From: Syngnathus acus
Taxonomy: Eukaryota > Chordata > Actinopteri > Syngnathiformes > Syngnathidae
DNA: 64,000 nucleotides
Reading direction: 5' to 3'
Assembly: GCF_901709675.1 (NCBI RefSeq)
Contig: NC_051088.1
Location: 15,366,193-15,430,192 of the forward strand
The notes under the pieces were generated by a model. The model was not told where the DNA came from, searched no databases, and worked only from the letters and a program-made list of their open reading frames with translations. Position 1 is the first letter of the stretch, and each line of letters opens with the position of its first letter. A program made the translations under genes and the position numbers. This document shows, in pieces, positions 31,710 to 43,125 of this stretch.

Positions 31710-33404
31710 TTAGTTCTTCTTGATGAGTTTGGCGACGGACGTGAAGGCTTGATGCAGACCGATTCCTTTCAGGGCGCTGCATGCTTGGATCTCCCAACGC
31801 AAACAAGGATAGTTATTCAATCGCAGCTGGTCGGAGATCTGATTGCAAGTATGTGGCAATGAAAGACGAGAGGGGCACAAAGGATAGAAGGGGGAAAAAG
31901 TGTGTTTTGTCGGTTCAAGCTGATATGTTCCACTGTGCGTCTAGAATTTTTTCTGTGTTCTACCTCCTGTACAGTCATGGCGCCAGGCTGGTCCATCTTG
32001 TTGGCCAGAACCATCAACGGAATATCTCGGAACTTTTCTTCACTCAAAACCTTCTTCAATGCCCTCTGAGCCTCCGGCATCCGACGGGGATCGCTGCTGT
32101 CAACCACGAAGATCAGCGCCTTGCAATCATCCAGATAGAACCTAAGAAAGATGGCAAAGAGGAAGAGAAAATGGCAAACAGCAGAAATAATCCAGATTAC
32201 CTCCAGTTGGGCCTCATGCTTTTTTGTCCTCCGACATCCCAAACTGTCAAAGATGTCTTCTTGTCCACATTGAATGATCCTACATTGAATCCAATGGTTG
32301 GCGATGTGCTCATCACCTGTCAGGTCACAAGCAGATCACGGTAGCGCACGCAGACAAACCACAATGTCATGTTAGCCAGAGCCTCACCTGGCCAGTTAGC
32401 AGTTGAGTCAGCAAAGTCGTTTTTCCCGCAGAGTCCAAACCCATCAGGATCACCTGAATCCATGGTGGACATAGTTTAGCATTTGAGGTCTAAAACTAAT
32501 AGACCTTTTCACCAGGATGTCAGTCTGCTCCTTAAAAAAGTGGCTATTATCTACTGTTATTCTGAAAAGGTCTGCAGATGTGAGCAGAACCAGTATGTTG
32601 GTTAGCTACGGTAGATTGAAATCTCATTTCATTTTAAAATTTGACATCTAATACCCTAGAAATGCCTCTTTATGACCCTGAAGTTAATATTAACATACTA
32701 TTCCAACAACATGAACAACATCTCTGAAGTTTTTAACATTTAGAAAAGCTAACCCCGCTCACTCTTTGTTCGATCTTCTGCCCTCTGGGAAGAGGCACAG
32801 GAGCCTGCGCTCCCGCACCACCAGACTCACCAACAGCTTCATACTCCAGGCTGTTAGGATCCTGAACTCTCTCCCCCTTTCTGCGTAGCGTCCTGTACTT
32901 TTGCGCTATGCTTACTGTCTGCTGTATGCACACTTGCTCTGTTTTGCTCCTCTTATTTATTGTGTTACTTGTTTATTTATTATTTATTCATCACTCTTAT
33001 TATTTATTGTTTGTGCCTTCTTGTTTTTATTTTGTGTCGTTTGCTTGTATGTCTATCGTGTACTATGTCTCGTCACCGTGGGATAGTGGAAACGTAATTT
33101 CGGTTTCTTTGTGTGTCTTGGCATGTGAAGAGATTGACAATAAAGCTGACTTTGACTTTTGACTTGACTTTATATATGTGAATGACAGCTGCAACTCACT
33201 TTGGCGGAAACACTTGAAATGCTTGTTAAAGCTTGTTCCATTCACGCATTTAAACAGGCAAAAAGTGGCGCCTAACCTGTTTCAGGGTGGATCCGCGTGT
33301 CGGTCAAACACGTTAAGCACGTGTGTGTTACCTGTTTGTTAAGTCAACATGCCAAAAATGCCTCGTGTTACCTGTGGACGTTTAGTTGACCCGATTAGTC
33401 CCAT
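31710..33404 (-). CDS. ARF-like small GTPase (ARL11/ARL14-like, subtype unsure)
   Basis: ARF-family GTPases switch membrane traffic by GTP-dependent membrane binding. Five exons on the minus strand: 33404-33372, 32453-32388, 32316-32201, 32141-31964, 31838-31710. They total 173 residues, the usual family length. All motifs are present: G1 GLDSAGKTT, G2 PTIGFNV, G3 WDVGGQ with the catalytic glutamine, G4 NKMD (most relatives have NKQD) and G5 CSAL. Start: MGLIGSTK provides the N-terminal glycine for myristoylation in a very short first exon. The short N-terminus and GLDSAGKTTLL wording recall ARL11/ARL14, but similarity seen by eye does not settle the subtype. Intron 1 carries a LINE tail. The divergent neighbour eef1b2 begins 1.1 kb away. 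Confidence 0.85.
32751..33170 (+). mobile_element. LINE 3' fragment (end of reverse-transcriptase ORF plus tail)
   Basis: The stretch encodes HSLFDLLPSGRRHRSLRSR and later AVRILNSLPLSA-stop (stop at 32886-32888), the C-terminus typical of fish non-LTR elements. A non-coding tail follows with 'gattgacaataaagctgac' and repeated 'tttgact', the usual 3' end. The 5' part is missing. It lies antisense in intron 1 of the ARL gene. Confidence 0.7.
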
Positions 33405-34439
33405 AAATCCTCTTCTGCTTTTCGTCCCTTAAACATCAGAATCCAGTCACTTTCTTGCTAAGTAATCGTCAACCAAGGTAGGAAGTTACACAAGACATCA
33501 CAAACTGGTTTGACTGCATTTCTTTATGCAAACGGCACAAAAGCAAACATGTTCTTTCTATTACAAACTGTGTCTACAAATGGATACCCAAAACAATTGT
33601 TATGCATGAACCCCAGTTAATCTACATATTTCTGTTTCCGCAATGATCATCCCTGATTTTGATGCAAATGAGGGATGCCACTCGGCTTGGCTGGGAATAA
33701 GTCTAACCGTACTTCCATTCCACAAAGGCGAACAAAAGTACAAAACAAATTACATCCTATACATGTCTAGCAAAATAACAAAAGAAAGCGGCGAGCATTA
33801 ACGAAAACAGATTCAGAGAAGCAAGATAGCTACACGTATGTACATTGAAGGTATAATTTGGGGGCCTCTGCAGATTTCCTTTTTTATCCAGATGAGATGA
33901 TGTGGAGGAATGATTGTAGGACTTGTAAAAATGCTTCAAGGAATGGTGCCTCGAGTGCAAACTTTACCCCAACTTTAGCATAGGTTACTCAACCTTTTAA
34001 GCAACAGGACACCAGCAGTCACAGTAAGCCGCTGCAGAGTATAAAAGCAAATGTTAAGGGAATACCAATGGAAAAGAGGCAATTAATCAAATTTTTTTTT
34101 TTTTTTTTTACAAGTATGAGTCAGGTGCAAGGCAACTCCATGCACCGGACCGCCCAGAGAGGCGCAACACAGCCCCAAAGAGGGTAAACTCGACTTGTGT
34201 TGGCAAGAAGATTTTTATTTTCACGCCAAGTGCACCGTCTAACTTGGGGCTCTGTGATTGTTTTGTTTTGAAAAGTCTGTTTAAGAACTTTTTTTTTTTT
34301 TAAACTACAATAAAAGCATGTGCAAAAAAGTGCAACTATGTATCTGGAAATTATACGTAGGTAGCCACTGTACGGGGACGGGCAAGAGTGGAGGAGCAGG
34401 AAGGGGCTGGAGTTGGATGAGGAGGAGCCTGTAAGCGGC
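33405..34439. other. Divergent intergenic region between arl and eef1b2
   Basis: AT-rich with poly-T runs at 34091-34109 and 34290-34301. Apart from the eef1b2 core promoter at its right edge, no gene, RNA or repeat could be supported. Confidence 0.4.
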
Positions 34440-34480
34440 TATAAAATGGCGGTTTGTCGTCTCTTAGGTCCTTCTTCCTC
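34440..34480 (+). promoter_or_regulatory. eef1b2 core promoter: TATA box and 5'TOP-like start
   Basis: TATAAAAT at 34440-34447 is followed about 25-30 bp later by a pyrimidine tract (ccttcttcctc, 34470-34480), 25 bp before the ATG. Translation-factor mRNAs are classic 5'TOP transcripts whose translation is controlled by mTOR/LARP1, so a start within this tract is expected. The exact start base is inferred. Confidence 0.55.
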
Positions 34481-34504
34481 ACTAAGTGAATACCCCTTGC
34501 CATC

Positions 34505-37385
34505 ATGGGTTTCGGTGACCTGAAAGCACCATCTGGACTCAAAGTGCTGAATGATTTCCTAGCGGATCGCAGCTACATAGAAGGGTCAGTGCAGCTGCGG
34601 CAGTATACACATCCACATCCAGTTTAAAACGGGTGGATGTCCCAAGAATTCCAACGTGTCCTCGTTACCGGCGGCGCCATTTTGAAAACGCGTGGCTAAC
34701 GTCTAGCATTTACAAGCTAAACGATGTGAATAAGAACCTAACAGGGAAGTTTAATGTAGTTAATTGAATGCGGCAAACGTATGGTCAAGACTACTTTGAG
34801 GACCGATGCGTTGGGTTTTTGCACGTTGCGCTTTGTTGACTAAATGAGATTCTGCAGCTATGAGCCACATGCTAGTGATGAATGCATAGCGTGTCGCTAA
34901 AGTCTGGACACGTAGGCATAACATTTCCCACTGTGATTAATTACTTTGGAGTCTTGACCTAATGTTTTCAATATCTATTATCTGAGAGGGCACAATTCGC
35001 TTGACTTGGATACAATAATTTCACATTTCTGATTATTTTAGTGCACTCACTCGAGTGCAGTCGTTTGTTAAATGTGATTTTCATTTAGCATACCTGCAAT
35101 AAAAGTTTATCTATCTGATACCTATTCCCTTCCTCTGTCTATCATCTAAACACTTCTTCAAATACTTTGCTCACAGTCCTGCCATCATGACCAGCATTCA
35201 CTGCAATAGCGTAGTGTTAATCACAAACAAGACAGATTGTTCCTTAAAAGTATATGCTGTAAGTCACTGTAACGTTTGAACTTTAATATAGGAGAAAAGA
35301 AAATGTACTTGAATACCTGTTCAGTTAAATCGCTATTAAAATGTGCACTAGCTAAATGAAAGTAGCACCTATAAATGTTGAAGAAACACTGACTTAATTA
35401 AAATGTATTGCAGTGATTCAAACTAAAAGGGAACCTGCTTACCCCCAGTGTTACTGTTACATTGAGGATCATAGATCGATAACTTATCCTCAAAGAAAAT
35501 CATTGTGGTCAAGCGCTATGCTATATTTAATCCCTGGAAAGGGAAAGAATGTATAGTGAAACAACTCAACGCCAACTCATTTACATGTTTACTGCAAAGC
35601 ATAATTTGGAATACTTTGCTTCTTTCCAGGATTTATACAGTCTGGTGACAGGACTAACCTCATCTTTATTTGTAGGCATGTGCCTTCCCAGGCAGATGTT
35701 GCTGTTTTTGAGGCAATCTCAGCCCCACCCCCATCGGACCTTTGCCATGCCCTACGTTGGTTCAACCATATCAAGTCCTATCAGAGCCAGAAGAATAGGT
35801 GTGTACTGTTGCCGTAGTGACAGACAGAAGCTCTCTGGGACTGTAGCTAAACCGCCTGTTTTGTCAGTCTTCCAGGTGTGAAGAAACCTTTGGGTCAATA
35901 TGGCCCAGCGGGTGTAGGTGACTCCACTGCAGCAGTCGCTCAAAAGGCAGCTGATGACGATGACGACGATGATGTTGATCTGTTTGGCTCTGACGATGAG
36001 GTGAGGACGTAACTACAGGGCTATTAATTATTTGTGTTGCTGCCAAACTGCTCCACACTTCTGCCTATTTATCAATAACACAGTGAAAATGAGTGGTGTG
36101 AATATTCAGATGTCAACTTGAAATGGTTGGCCTCAACTCGTTAATGCTAACCTGCCATCTGTCGTGTTGTAGGAGGATGCAGAGGCCGCAAGGCTGAAGG
36201 AGGAGCGTGTCGCAGCGTATGCCGCCAAGAAATCAACCAGTAAGTGACAACTTTTTTTTTTCTTCCCAGTTTTAAGTTCGACACCAATACCGCTGGTGTC
36301 AGTCTTAGGTTTGGACTCTTCATGATGATTATCAAACCATCTTTCGGCTGACGTGTGATGTACGCTATACTTACCTGACAGTGTCCAAGGCATGGCCTAG
36401 TATAACTAGCTGTTAAGTTGTTGGTGGTAATTGACCCTGCCCTCCGTCCATTCAGAACCTGCCCTCATTGCCAAATCCTCGATTCTTTTGGATGTCAAAC
36501 CATGGGATGACGAGACTGACATGGCCAAGTTGGAGGAGTGCGTCCGCAGCATTCAGATGGATGGACTCGTGTGGGGACAATGTAAGCGAGTGGCGGTAGA
36601 AGTGTCTCTGGATTTCAGGCCGTGCACCACTTAATGATGATTCTTTCACCATCTTTCGGCTGAAGATTGTGATGCCGCTCAAATTATCTGAAACAATTGG
36701 TGGAGTTCAGTTAGCCTCTAAATGTCGACGTGAATCCATCATGTTAATTTGTTGCTGTTCTCCGACAGCAAAACTATTACCAGTGGGATATGGCATCAGA
36801 AAGTTGCAGATCAACTGTGTGGTCGAGGACGATAAGGTGAGTAATGGGCTGTCATGACACTGAAGTAAATAAATGTTTCCTTCCTAATGTTCCAGAAAAG
36901 TTTTTCTCAAACTTGTTAGACAAAGTATTTGTTAAAAAAATTTTGACTGTCCAAGTACCAATGCAATAAATATTAAAATTCAGTAGTGACTGGACCCAAA
37001 AAACATTTGGCAAAGTTTCAACATTAGCACTGTCTCATTTATATAGGAATGGGGAGCTCCTTGAATTATATTTCAATCAAAATGCGTTGCACAATATTGG
37101 AAAAACTCTAAATATTTTAAAAACTTCTACAAGTTTAAACACAACAAATTCAGATCAACTGAGTAGATTCAATCGATTTGCTGCTGTTGTGCATGCCTAC
37201 CTATAATAGATTTGTATCAAATCTTTTTCAAATCTTTTCTGGTCTCTCACTTCTAGTTTTTTTTTGTTTTGTTTTTCCCCTCCCCTCCTTTGCTTCAGGT
37301 GGGCACTGACATTCTGGAGGAGCAAATCACAGCATTTGAGGATTTTGTCCAGTCGATGGACGTTGCTGCTTTTAACAAAATCTGA
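34505..37385 (+). CDS. eef1b2: Elongation factor 1-beta (eEF1B-alpha GEF subunit)
   Basis: Guanine-nucleotide exchange factor that recycles eEF1A-GDP to eEF1A-GTP during translation elongation; cytosolic. Seven exons: 34505-34584, 35676-35798, 35868-36000, 36173-36239, 36456-36581, 36769-36836, 37299-37385. They total 227 residues (human 225). The N-terminal GST-C-like domain starts [20 protein letters not shown] central acidic stretch ([17 protein letters not shown]) is the usual CK2 target, and the C-terminal GEF domain includes [17 protein letters not shown] and ends VAAFNKI. AATAAA at 37398-37403 lies only 13 bp after the stop, so the 3' UTR is very short. Introns 4 and 5 host C/D snoRNAs. 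Confidence 0.97.
36311..36388 (+). ncRNA. C/D box snoRNA, SNORD51-like, in eef1b2 intron 4
   Basis: Box C ATGATGA at 36322-36328, D' CTGA at 36348-36351, C' TGTGATG at 36354-36360, D CTGA at 36375-36378. The ends pair (TTGGAC at 36311 with GTCCAA at 36383). The guide before D' (ACCATCTTTCGG) is complementary to the conserved 28S rRNA stretch CCGAAAGATGGT. Human EEF1B2 hosts SNORD51, which to my knowledge modifies this region (A1511), so both host and target agree. Confidence 0.85.
36625..36702 (+). ncRNA. C/D box snoRNA, second SNORD51-like copy, in eef1b2 intron 5
   Basis: Box C ATGATGA at 36634-36640, D' CTGA at 36660-36663, C' TGTGATG at 36668-36674, D CTGA at 36688-36691. The terminal stem is CACCA (36625) with TGGTG (36698). 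The guide before D' (TTCACCATCTTTCGG) gives a 15-bp match to the 28S sequence CCGAAAGATGGTGAA, longer than the sister copy in intron 4. Confidence 0.87.
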
Positions 37386-37403
37386 AAAAAAAAAAAAAAT
37401 AAA

Positions 37404-38717
37404 GCACTTGAATATAGTTGGTTTATGATGTAATTTTTTGTGTAATGAGTTTGTAGCACTTGACCAAGCTGCTTCAATGTTTTGGGCTATAAATTATATT
37501 GAAATGGGTGTTGATGGCATTTTATCCTTAAAATAAATCATATTCAGATGAGAAAAAATGTATTTTCACGATAAAAGACAAAATCGATTTACAATTAAGG
37601 TCTCCCGTCATAAAAAAAACCTAGGTTTTTCGTTTTCTGGGCGCTGCTCTGATTCTTATGAAGTTTGAAATTAAGCAAAGTGTATTTCTCCATTTGGCCT
37701 TTTGGTGGCGTCAGACACGAGTGCAATCGAGTGGTAAGCTGCAGAAGAAGGAAACAGCGGAAACTGACACGCAAGCCAAAAGCGCGCGTTGGAAGATGAT
37801 TTCGTACTGTCCGAAAGTAAAACAGGTAAATAAAATGCTCTTTTAGATATCTATTATGAACTAAGCCATTTTAAATGACTTAGTTACATTACAGCACGAC
37901 TGTGATGAAGAACCGATTTAAAAGGCGTAACGTATGAAACCATGTCACGTGGTTATTTCAGGCTAACGCGGGTCCGAAGCCAGTAAATTGCCACAGACCC
38001 AACTCCGGGAGCGATACTTAATTGATGTACCTCACTTAATGTCGAGCCTTGGGCAACCTACACAGCTGTGCAACTGTCCTCGTGTAGAACAAGGCATCGC
38101 CAACTTTTTTTCCGTCCAGGGACCCCCTACTTATAAACGGGCATTATATGGGGGCCAGTTTCGCTCAATCCCACCTACCATGCGTGCACACCTGACTGTC
38201 AGAATGATGCTTTCAAACTCAATCGTTATGACGTAATCTTTCTCTGTGGCAAAGTTGAAGAATTGTGGTTGTAAACAAACCTTTTCATGTCATATGACAA
38301 GCGCAGCTACACAAATCTTTTGGCGCACTCCGATTTTAGGGCTCATAGACCCCCCCCCCCCCCCCCCCCCCCCTTATCAAAGAGACACTGTTTCGTGTAA
38401 ATCACACCTCCCATAAAAAAAACACTTTGCAAGACCCTATATGTTTTCTTTAAAATATAAAAGTATACAGAATTGAGAATACAGCAACATCCAAGAATAA
38501 TTTGAATGAAAAATAACTGTTCAAATTTATTTATTCATTAATAGTTTTTTTTTTTTAAAACAATAAGGCCAAATCTTCAGATTTGACAACAGTCAGCCGT
38601 TTGTCTTTCTATGTCAATGATATGTTTGTCACAGTGGAAATATTTTACAAAGTAAAGAAAATAATAGATGGTGACAAATAATGACAAATTACATTGAATG
38701 GATATGTGTATCACAGG
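37404..38717. other. Intergenic eef1b2 to zdbf2
   Basis: No coding gene. A non-coding first exon of the zdbf2-like gene may lie here but could not be identified. At about 38095-38140, 'atcgccaactttttttccg ... gggacccccta' resembles a hAT left end. A 24-base poly-C run sits at 38350-38373. Confidence 0.4.
38350..38373 (+). repeat. Poly-C run of 24
   Basis: Twenty-four consecutive cytosines, about 340 bp upstream of the zdbf2-like first coding exon. Confidence 0.95.
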
Positions 38718-41700
38718 ATGTGGGCGGAGTCTCAGCCAGGGCCATCCAGATGCACACCACGTGGACCAGGATACTGCACTTACTGCAGAGTCTTCTACAA
38801 TGACCTAAATCAGGTGACATGTGATCTTGTTCATGTGGCATGTGTTGCGGTTCGCAATTTGAAGACTGCGGTTTTAGTAGGGGGAAAAAAAGATTATTTT
38901 GTTTGTGTAACTTGATCACAAGTCACACATACTTCTGGGTGACGATACTTTCAATGTAACTTCTAGTAAACAACAAATCTTTTGTCATTTGTCCATGACA
39001 GCATGATTGAGAAAACAGGTTAGAAGGCTTAAATGCTGATTGCAAGACTTCTCTACTCCCCGTAGTCTTATTGTGTAAACTATCAGTTGAAAGTGAGCTA
39101 CTCAGAGAGATACATTTATTTTAATTGCAACAGACATAGACTCAGCGGAAATTCTGATTTTGTTAATGTGATCATTCAAGTACTACAGTAACTAACTTTT
39201 CTGTTACTCAGAATTTGATTGCACTAATGTTCTAATTTGACGGCGAAAATGGATAGCGGGTCGTTGCTAGCAAGTTATGTTTTCTTAAAATTTCGAGACC
39301 TATCCAAACATATTCTACATACCCTCAATAAATCTAGAGAATTAGTGTTCTGTTTAGTTTGCATGTTAAATCTGTTGGGACCATTATGACTATAAAATTC
39401 TGTTGATTGTTCTCAGCACTTGGCCAGTCTCAAACACCTGGATCAGGTTCAAGCGTCCTCCATTGGCTCCTCCAGTTGTTCCTTTGCTGACAGCAGCCAA
39501 GCCAAGGGCACTCTGCTGGAGCGATTCCTACAGGATGTCCTGTTGCACCACCCCCACTGCTACAATGACCCCAGGTAACAAATCCCAAATATGGGATATC
39601 CCAAATTGTCATTGTTGAAGTGAAATGTAAAACGTTCTTTACACAATGTCAGTTGGCCATTCATGGGCAAAGATAAAATAATCCAGTATGCTTACAAAAA
39701 CGGCAAAGCCTAAGATGTCAAATGTCTGAATGATACCCGAAACAAAATCAGAATAAGGAATTGCTGACAAAGCATATTCTGCCTTTAACAATGTTTGATG
39801 ATGGATTGTGCTGTATGTTTGTGTCCCTAGACCGTCTCACGCAGACCTCCCGTCCATCCCCACTCCTCTTTTGCCCAGGGAGGAACTTGATGAAGTCTGT
39901 TGTTCTGGCGATGACGACTTATCATTGGGGACACGAGATCGCCTGCCTAGCTCTAACAACGTATCAACTAATCAAGACGATGATCTCGGCCCTTGTAGTC
40001 AATTCGAGAAGAGACTATCGGAGGGAGCAGGTCGGGAGAAGCCTACTACACAAGCAAAAGAGCAAGAGGAGGCAAGAACCATCTACTCGAGGCATACAAA
40101 TGTGCCTAAACATCAGGCCCCTCTGCCCGTGCACAGGAAAGCACACAGGAAGACTGACAGGAGGAAAAGCAGCAAGTCTCTGACTTCTGCGCTTTCACCC
40201 AAGGGCCCACATCCAGGTACATCTCCCCCACGTCTCTCTGTGTCACAGCCTTGGCACAGCTGGCAGAAGGAGCGTTGGGCCGCTTTGAAAGAGGAGGTCT
40301 TCTCAGTGCCAGGCGGTGACCTTGTGGACCAAACTATTGAGGAGGTTGGTTCCAATTGTAAAGGATGGAAAAAAAAAATCTTTAGAAAGTCTCCAAGAAA
40401 TTACCATGTGAAATTTGTAAGTTGATTCTAGTCATTATGTATGTATGTTTTTTAATTCATCGACATTACCATCGGCCTAAGAAAATTCCTCTTCTCCTCT
40501 CCCCCCAAATCTCTTATTGATATGAATGCTATGTGTTGGTGTCGGCCTCCAGGTTATCCAAACATGTTGCCATGGCGACAGCTTGACTTCCTTTCCGCTT
40601 GAGGAGACAGACAGCTTCCACATCAGTCTGCCGCACTCTTTTGAAACACAGAGTGATTGGGACTCACCTGGACAGGTGAGCGAAGAAGGAAAAGGTTGGG
40701 CGAGCCAGCTTTGTATATTCAAGGGTTGTTTCAATAGCTTGTCTATCAATAGTCAGGGCTCTGGAGTGCCTTCCCACTCACCATCAAGTGTGAAATGAAA
40801 CAATCACGTCAATATTTTGTTAGCTGGCTGAAAATGTCTGAGAGGCCAATGTAAGAAACATTTTCTAAAAAAAAAAAAAAAACCAAAAAACAAGGAACTT
40901 TTTAAAATTGTGACACAAAAATACACAATATCTCCTCTAAGGTTAGAAATGTGTTCCCAGGTAGACTCGTGTGTCCCGCTGGTCCAGACGCAGGGGAGGG
41001 ATATCAGCCATCTGACTGATGCTCAGGTGGACTTGACGGACCAGGTGTACTCCACTCAGCTGGAATCCGTCCTCCACACCAAGCCGCGAGCAGTCAAACA
41101 CAGAGTATGCAGGACTGTGCCAAGAGAAATGCCAAAGCATTTGCCAGAGTCCTTCCAAGGGAAGACATGGTCCCAGATCGAAGAGGAAGATGAGAAGAAG
41201 GTTGATGAGCTGGTACGACAGTTCCGACAAGGTCGTTTTGTCTGCTACTTTGACAGTGAATCCCCTGCCAGGTAACAGAACGTTTTAGTCACACTTCTGA
41301 AAATACACTACATAAAACTTCTCCGTTTAAATGCTTTCATTTACTGTGTATAACTTGGCTAAGTACTTCAGCTTCTCATATTGAACAACATGCACGTTGG
41401 GTTTATTGAAGACTTTAAATGGTTTGTCTGGGTAAGTTTGAATTATAGTGTCTGTGAACAGATGGATCTTTTTAACTTAGCATATTACGATTTATTGTTG
41501 TAAACTTACATATGTTTGGTTTGCTCATTTTGCCGACGTTCTACTTACAAGGAGCAAGAGCAAAAACGTGAACGCACCTGAGCAAACAGTGGCAAAGTCA
41601 GACATGGGCCTCTTTCCTTTAATGGATCATCATGAAGAAGAAGTCCCAAGGAGGAGGGACTTCAGGATGGCATCCAGGTGTCAGGTGAGCATGACAGAAA

Positions 41701-42898
41701 CATCTACAAATAGGTAGAGGTGGCAAATATACTCACACTTTTTAATTGATAGGGGTACAAATAAGCTTTAATTAGCTTCTGTGGGGTGTTTCTTCTGACC
41801 ATACGGTAAACTTCAGGCTGCTTTCACAGTGGTGAATGTGCCGGTGTAATATTTGACATCTAAATAAAGTGAAAGAATTAGTTTTGATAATGTAATTCCT
41901 TTGTTTTTACAACGCATGATATGAAGGAGTGCTATGTTCCGGTTTATTCCTGGTCATTCACAAAAACCCGTTAATTCTCATCTCAACGGGTTTCCAATAT
42001 TTAATAAGTTCCTGGAAATTTTCAACCCTACTTCTCGCCACAGCAAATAGTTTTTCTTCGGAAATATTATTTAATTTTTTTTTTTTTTCCCCCCCAGGTG
42101 GTCAAAGTGAGTCACGCCACTCAGACCGTCCGCTTGGTCGTCCCAACTGTCTGTCAAATAGCCCCGGAGGCCACGCCCACGAGAGTCCATCCAGGCGATC
42201 GGGCCGGAGCGGAAAAGACTCCCGAGGTCCGATGGTCTCGCCTGCCGCCCTCGTACTCGCCCGTCATCACACCGCTGCAGTCGAGCACGTCTCTGGTTTA
42301 CCTTCTCTGCTCCCCTACTTTTCCCACCACCACCTACACACCCACCGCAAGCCCCACCTCCAAACGCAGTCGCAAAAGAAAACGCCCACCTGACTTTCAC
42401 AGACTCAAGGTAAAATATAAACAATTTCCTGTGCGCTATTATGACCACCGCAGCAATCGCATCATCAAGAACCCGCCCAAAGGTTTCAAGGTGGGTAAAA
42501 GCTCTACCCCCGCCAACCCCTTGCCGACACATGTACGTCAGCTGTTTCGTAGTCTGAGCCCGGACCTGAACACTGAGAGGCGGTCCGGGCAGGGTGGCTC
42601 GGATTCTCCCAGGGTCAAAAGTCAGAAGCTGTCGAGCACTGTCATCACAGACTCGGCACAGAATCGTAAACACGAAACCGCTCCTTCGGTGGATCAAAGT
42701 CACTCAGAGGAAGTAAGAGTAGGTGGCAAAGAAAGGCCGAGGCCCCGTAAGAGAAGAGTAAGAGTTCAGACCACACCTCCACCACCCAGGAGAGGTGGAC
42801 TCCGTCAAAAGGGCCCTGCACCCCAGCCCTCTACAGAACCAAACCTCCGACGAGGGCGGTCTCAGAGGAGGAGGGGCTGTGAAAAGACTCACAAGTAG
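38718..42898 (+). CDS. zdbf2: ZDBF2-like, DBF4-type zinc-finger protein
   Basis: Function in fish is unknown; the human orthologue is an imprinted nuclear-type protein next to EEF1B2. Seven exons: 38718-38813, 39417-39574, 39831-40344, 40553-40675, 40961-41271, 41552-41684, 42098-42898. They total 711 residues, far shorter than human ZDBF2 (over 2300). The DBF4-type finger is at about residues 19-40 ([15 protein letters not shown], then HLASLKH: C-x2-C with H-x5-H), followed by [14 protein letters not shown] as in human. A second conserved block at about 366-397 is [20 protein letters not shown] then GRFVCYFD. The C-terminal block has [20 protein letters not shown] and [14 protein letters not shown], and the tail is Arg/Lys-rich. 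Start: the ATG at 38718 directly follows an acceptor; an earlier exon could extend it. AATAAA is at 42935. The donor after exon 3 is weak (gttggt). Confidence 0.85.
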
Positions 42899-43125
42899 CA
42901 CATTCGTTAAGTCAACACTGAAGGACCATTTTAAAATAAAAAGTGATATTTTTTTGTTGAAAAAAAACATGTCTTTTTAGCCGCTCATTTACATGACACA
43001 ACAAACAGAAAAAATATTTTTGAATTGAGATGACATCAGTGATATATATCCCGGAGACAGAAATGCCTTTGACACCATTGATGTCGAAGGATGGTTTCCA
43101 GTGGCATAAACCTTTTCTTCTCTGT

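Noticed and set aside
31781-32344. A 187-codon plus-strand frame over the ARL gene.
   Set aside because: It lies antisense to three ARL exons with intact GTPase motifs and shows no homology of its own.
33063-33245. An apparent small minus-strand gene near the ARL first intron.
   Set aside because: It lies in and beside the LINE 3' tail and has no conserved content.
36001-36172. A possible H/ACA snoRNA in eef1b2 intron 3, looked for because the human host gene carries one.
   Set aside because: No convincing pair of hairpins with H and ACA boxes could be made out by eye.
42071-42703. A 210-codon minus-strand open frame in the last zdbf2 exon.
   Set aside because: Shadow of the conserved plus-strand exon; no domain, and low-complexity glycine/arginine runs mirror the sense codons.
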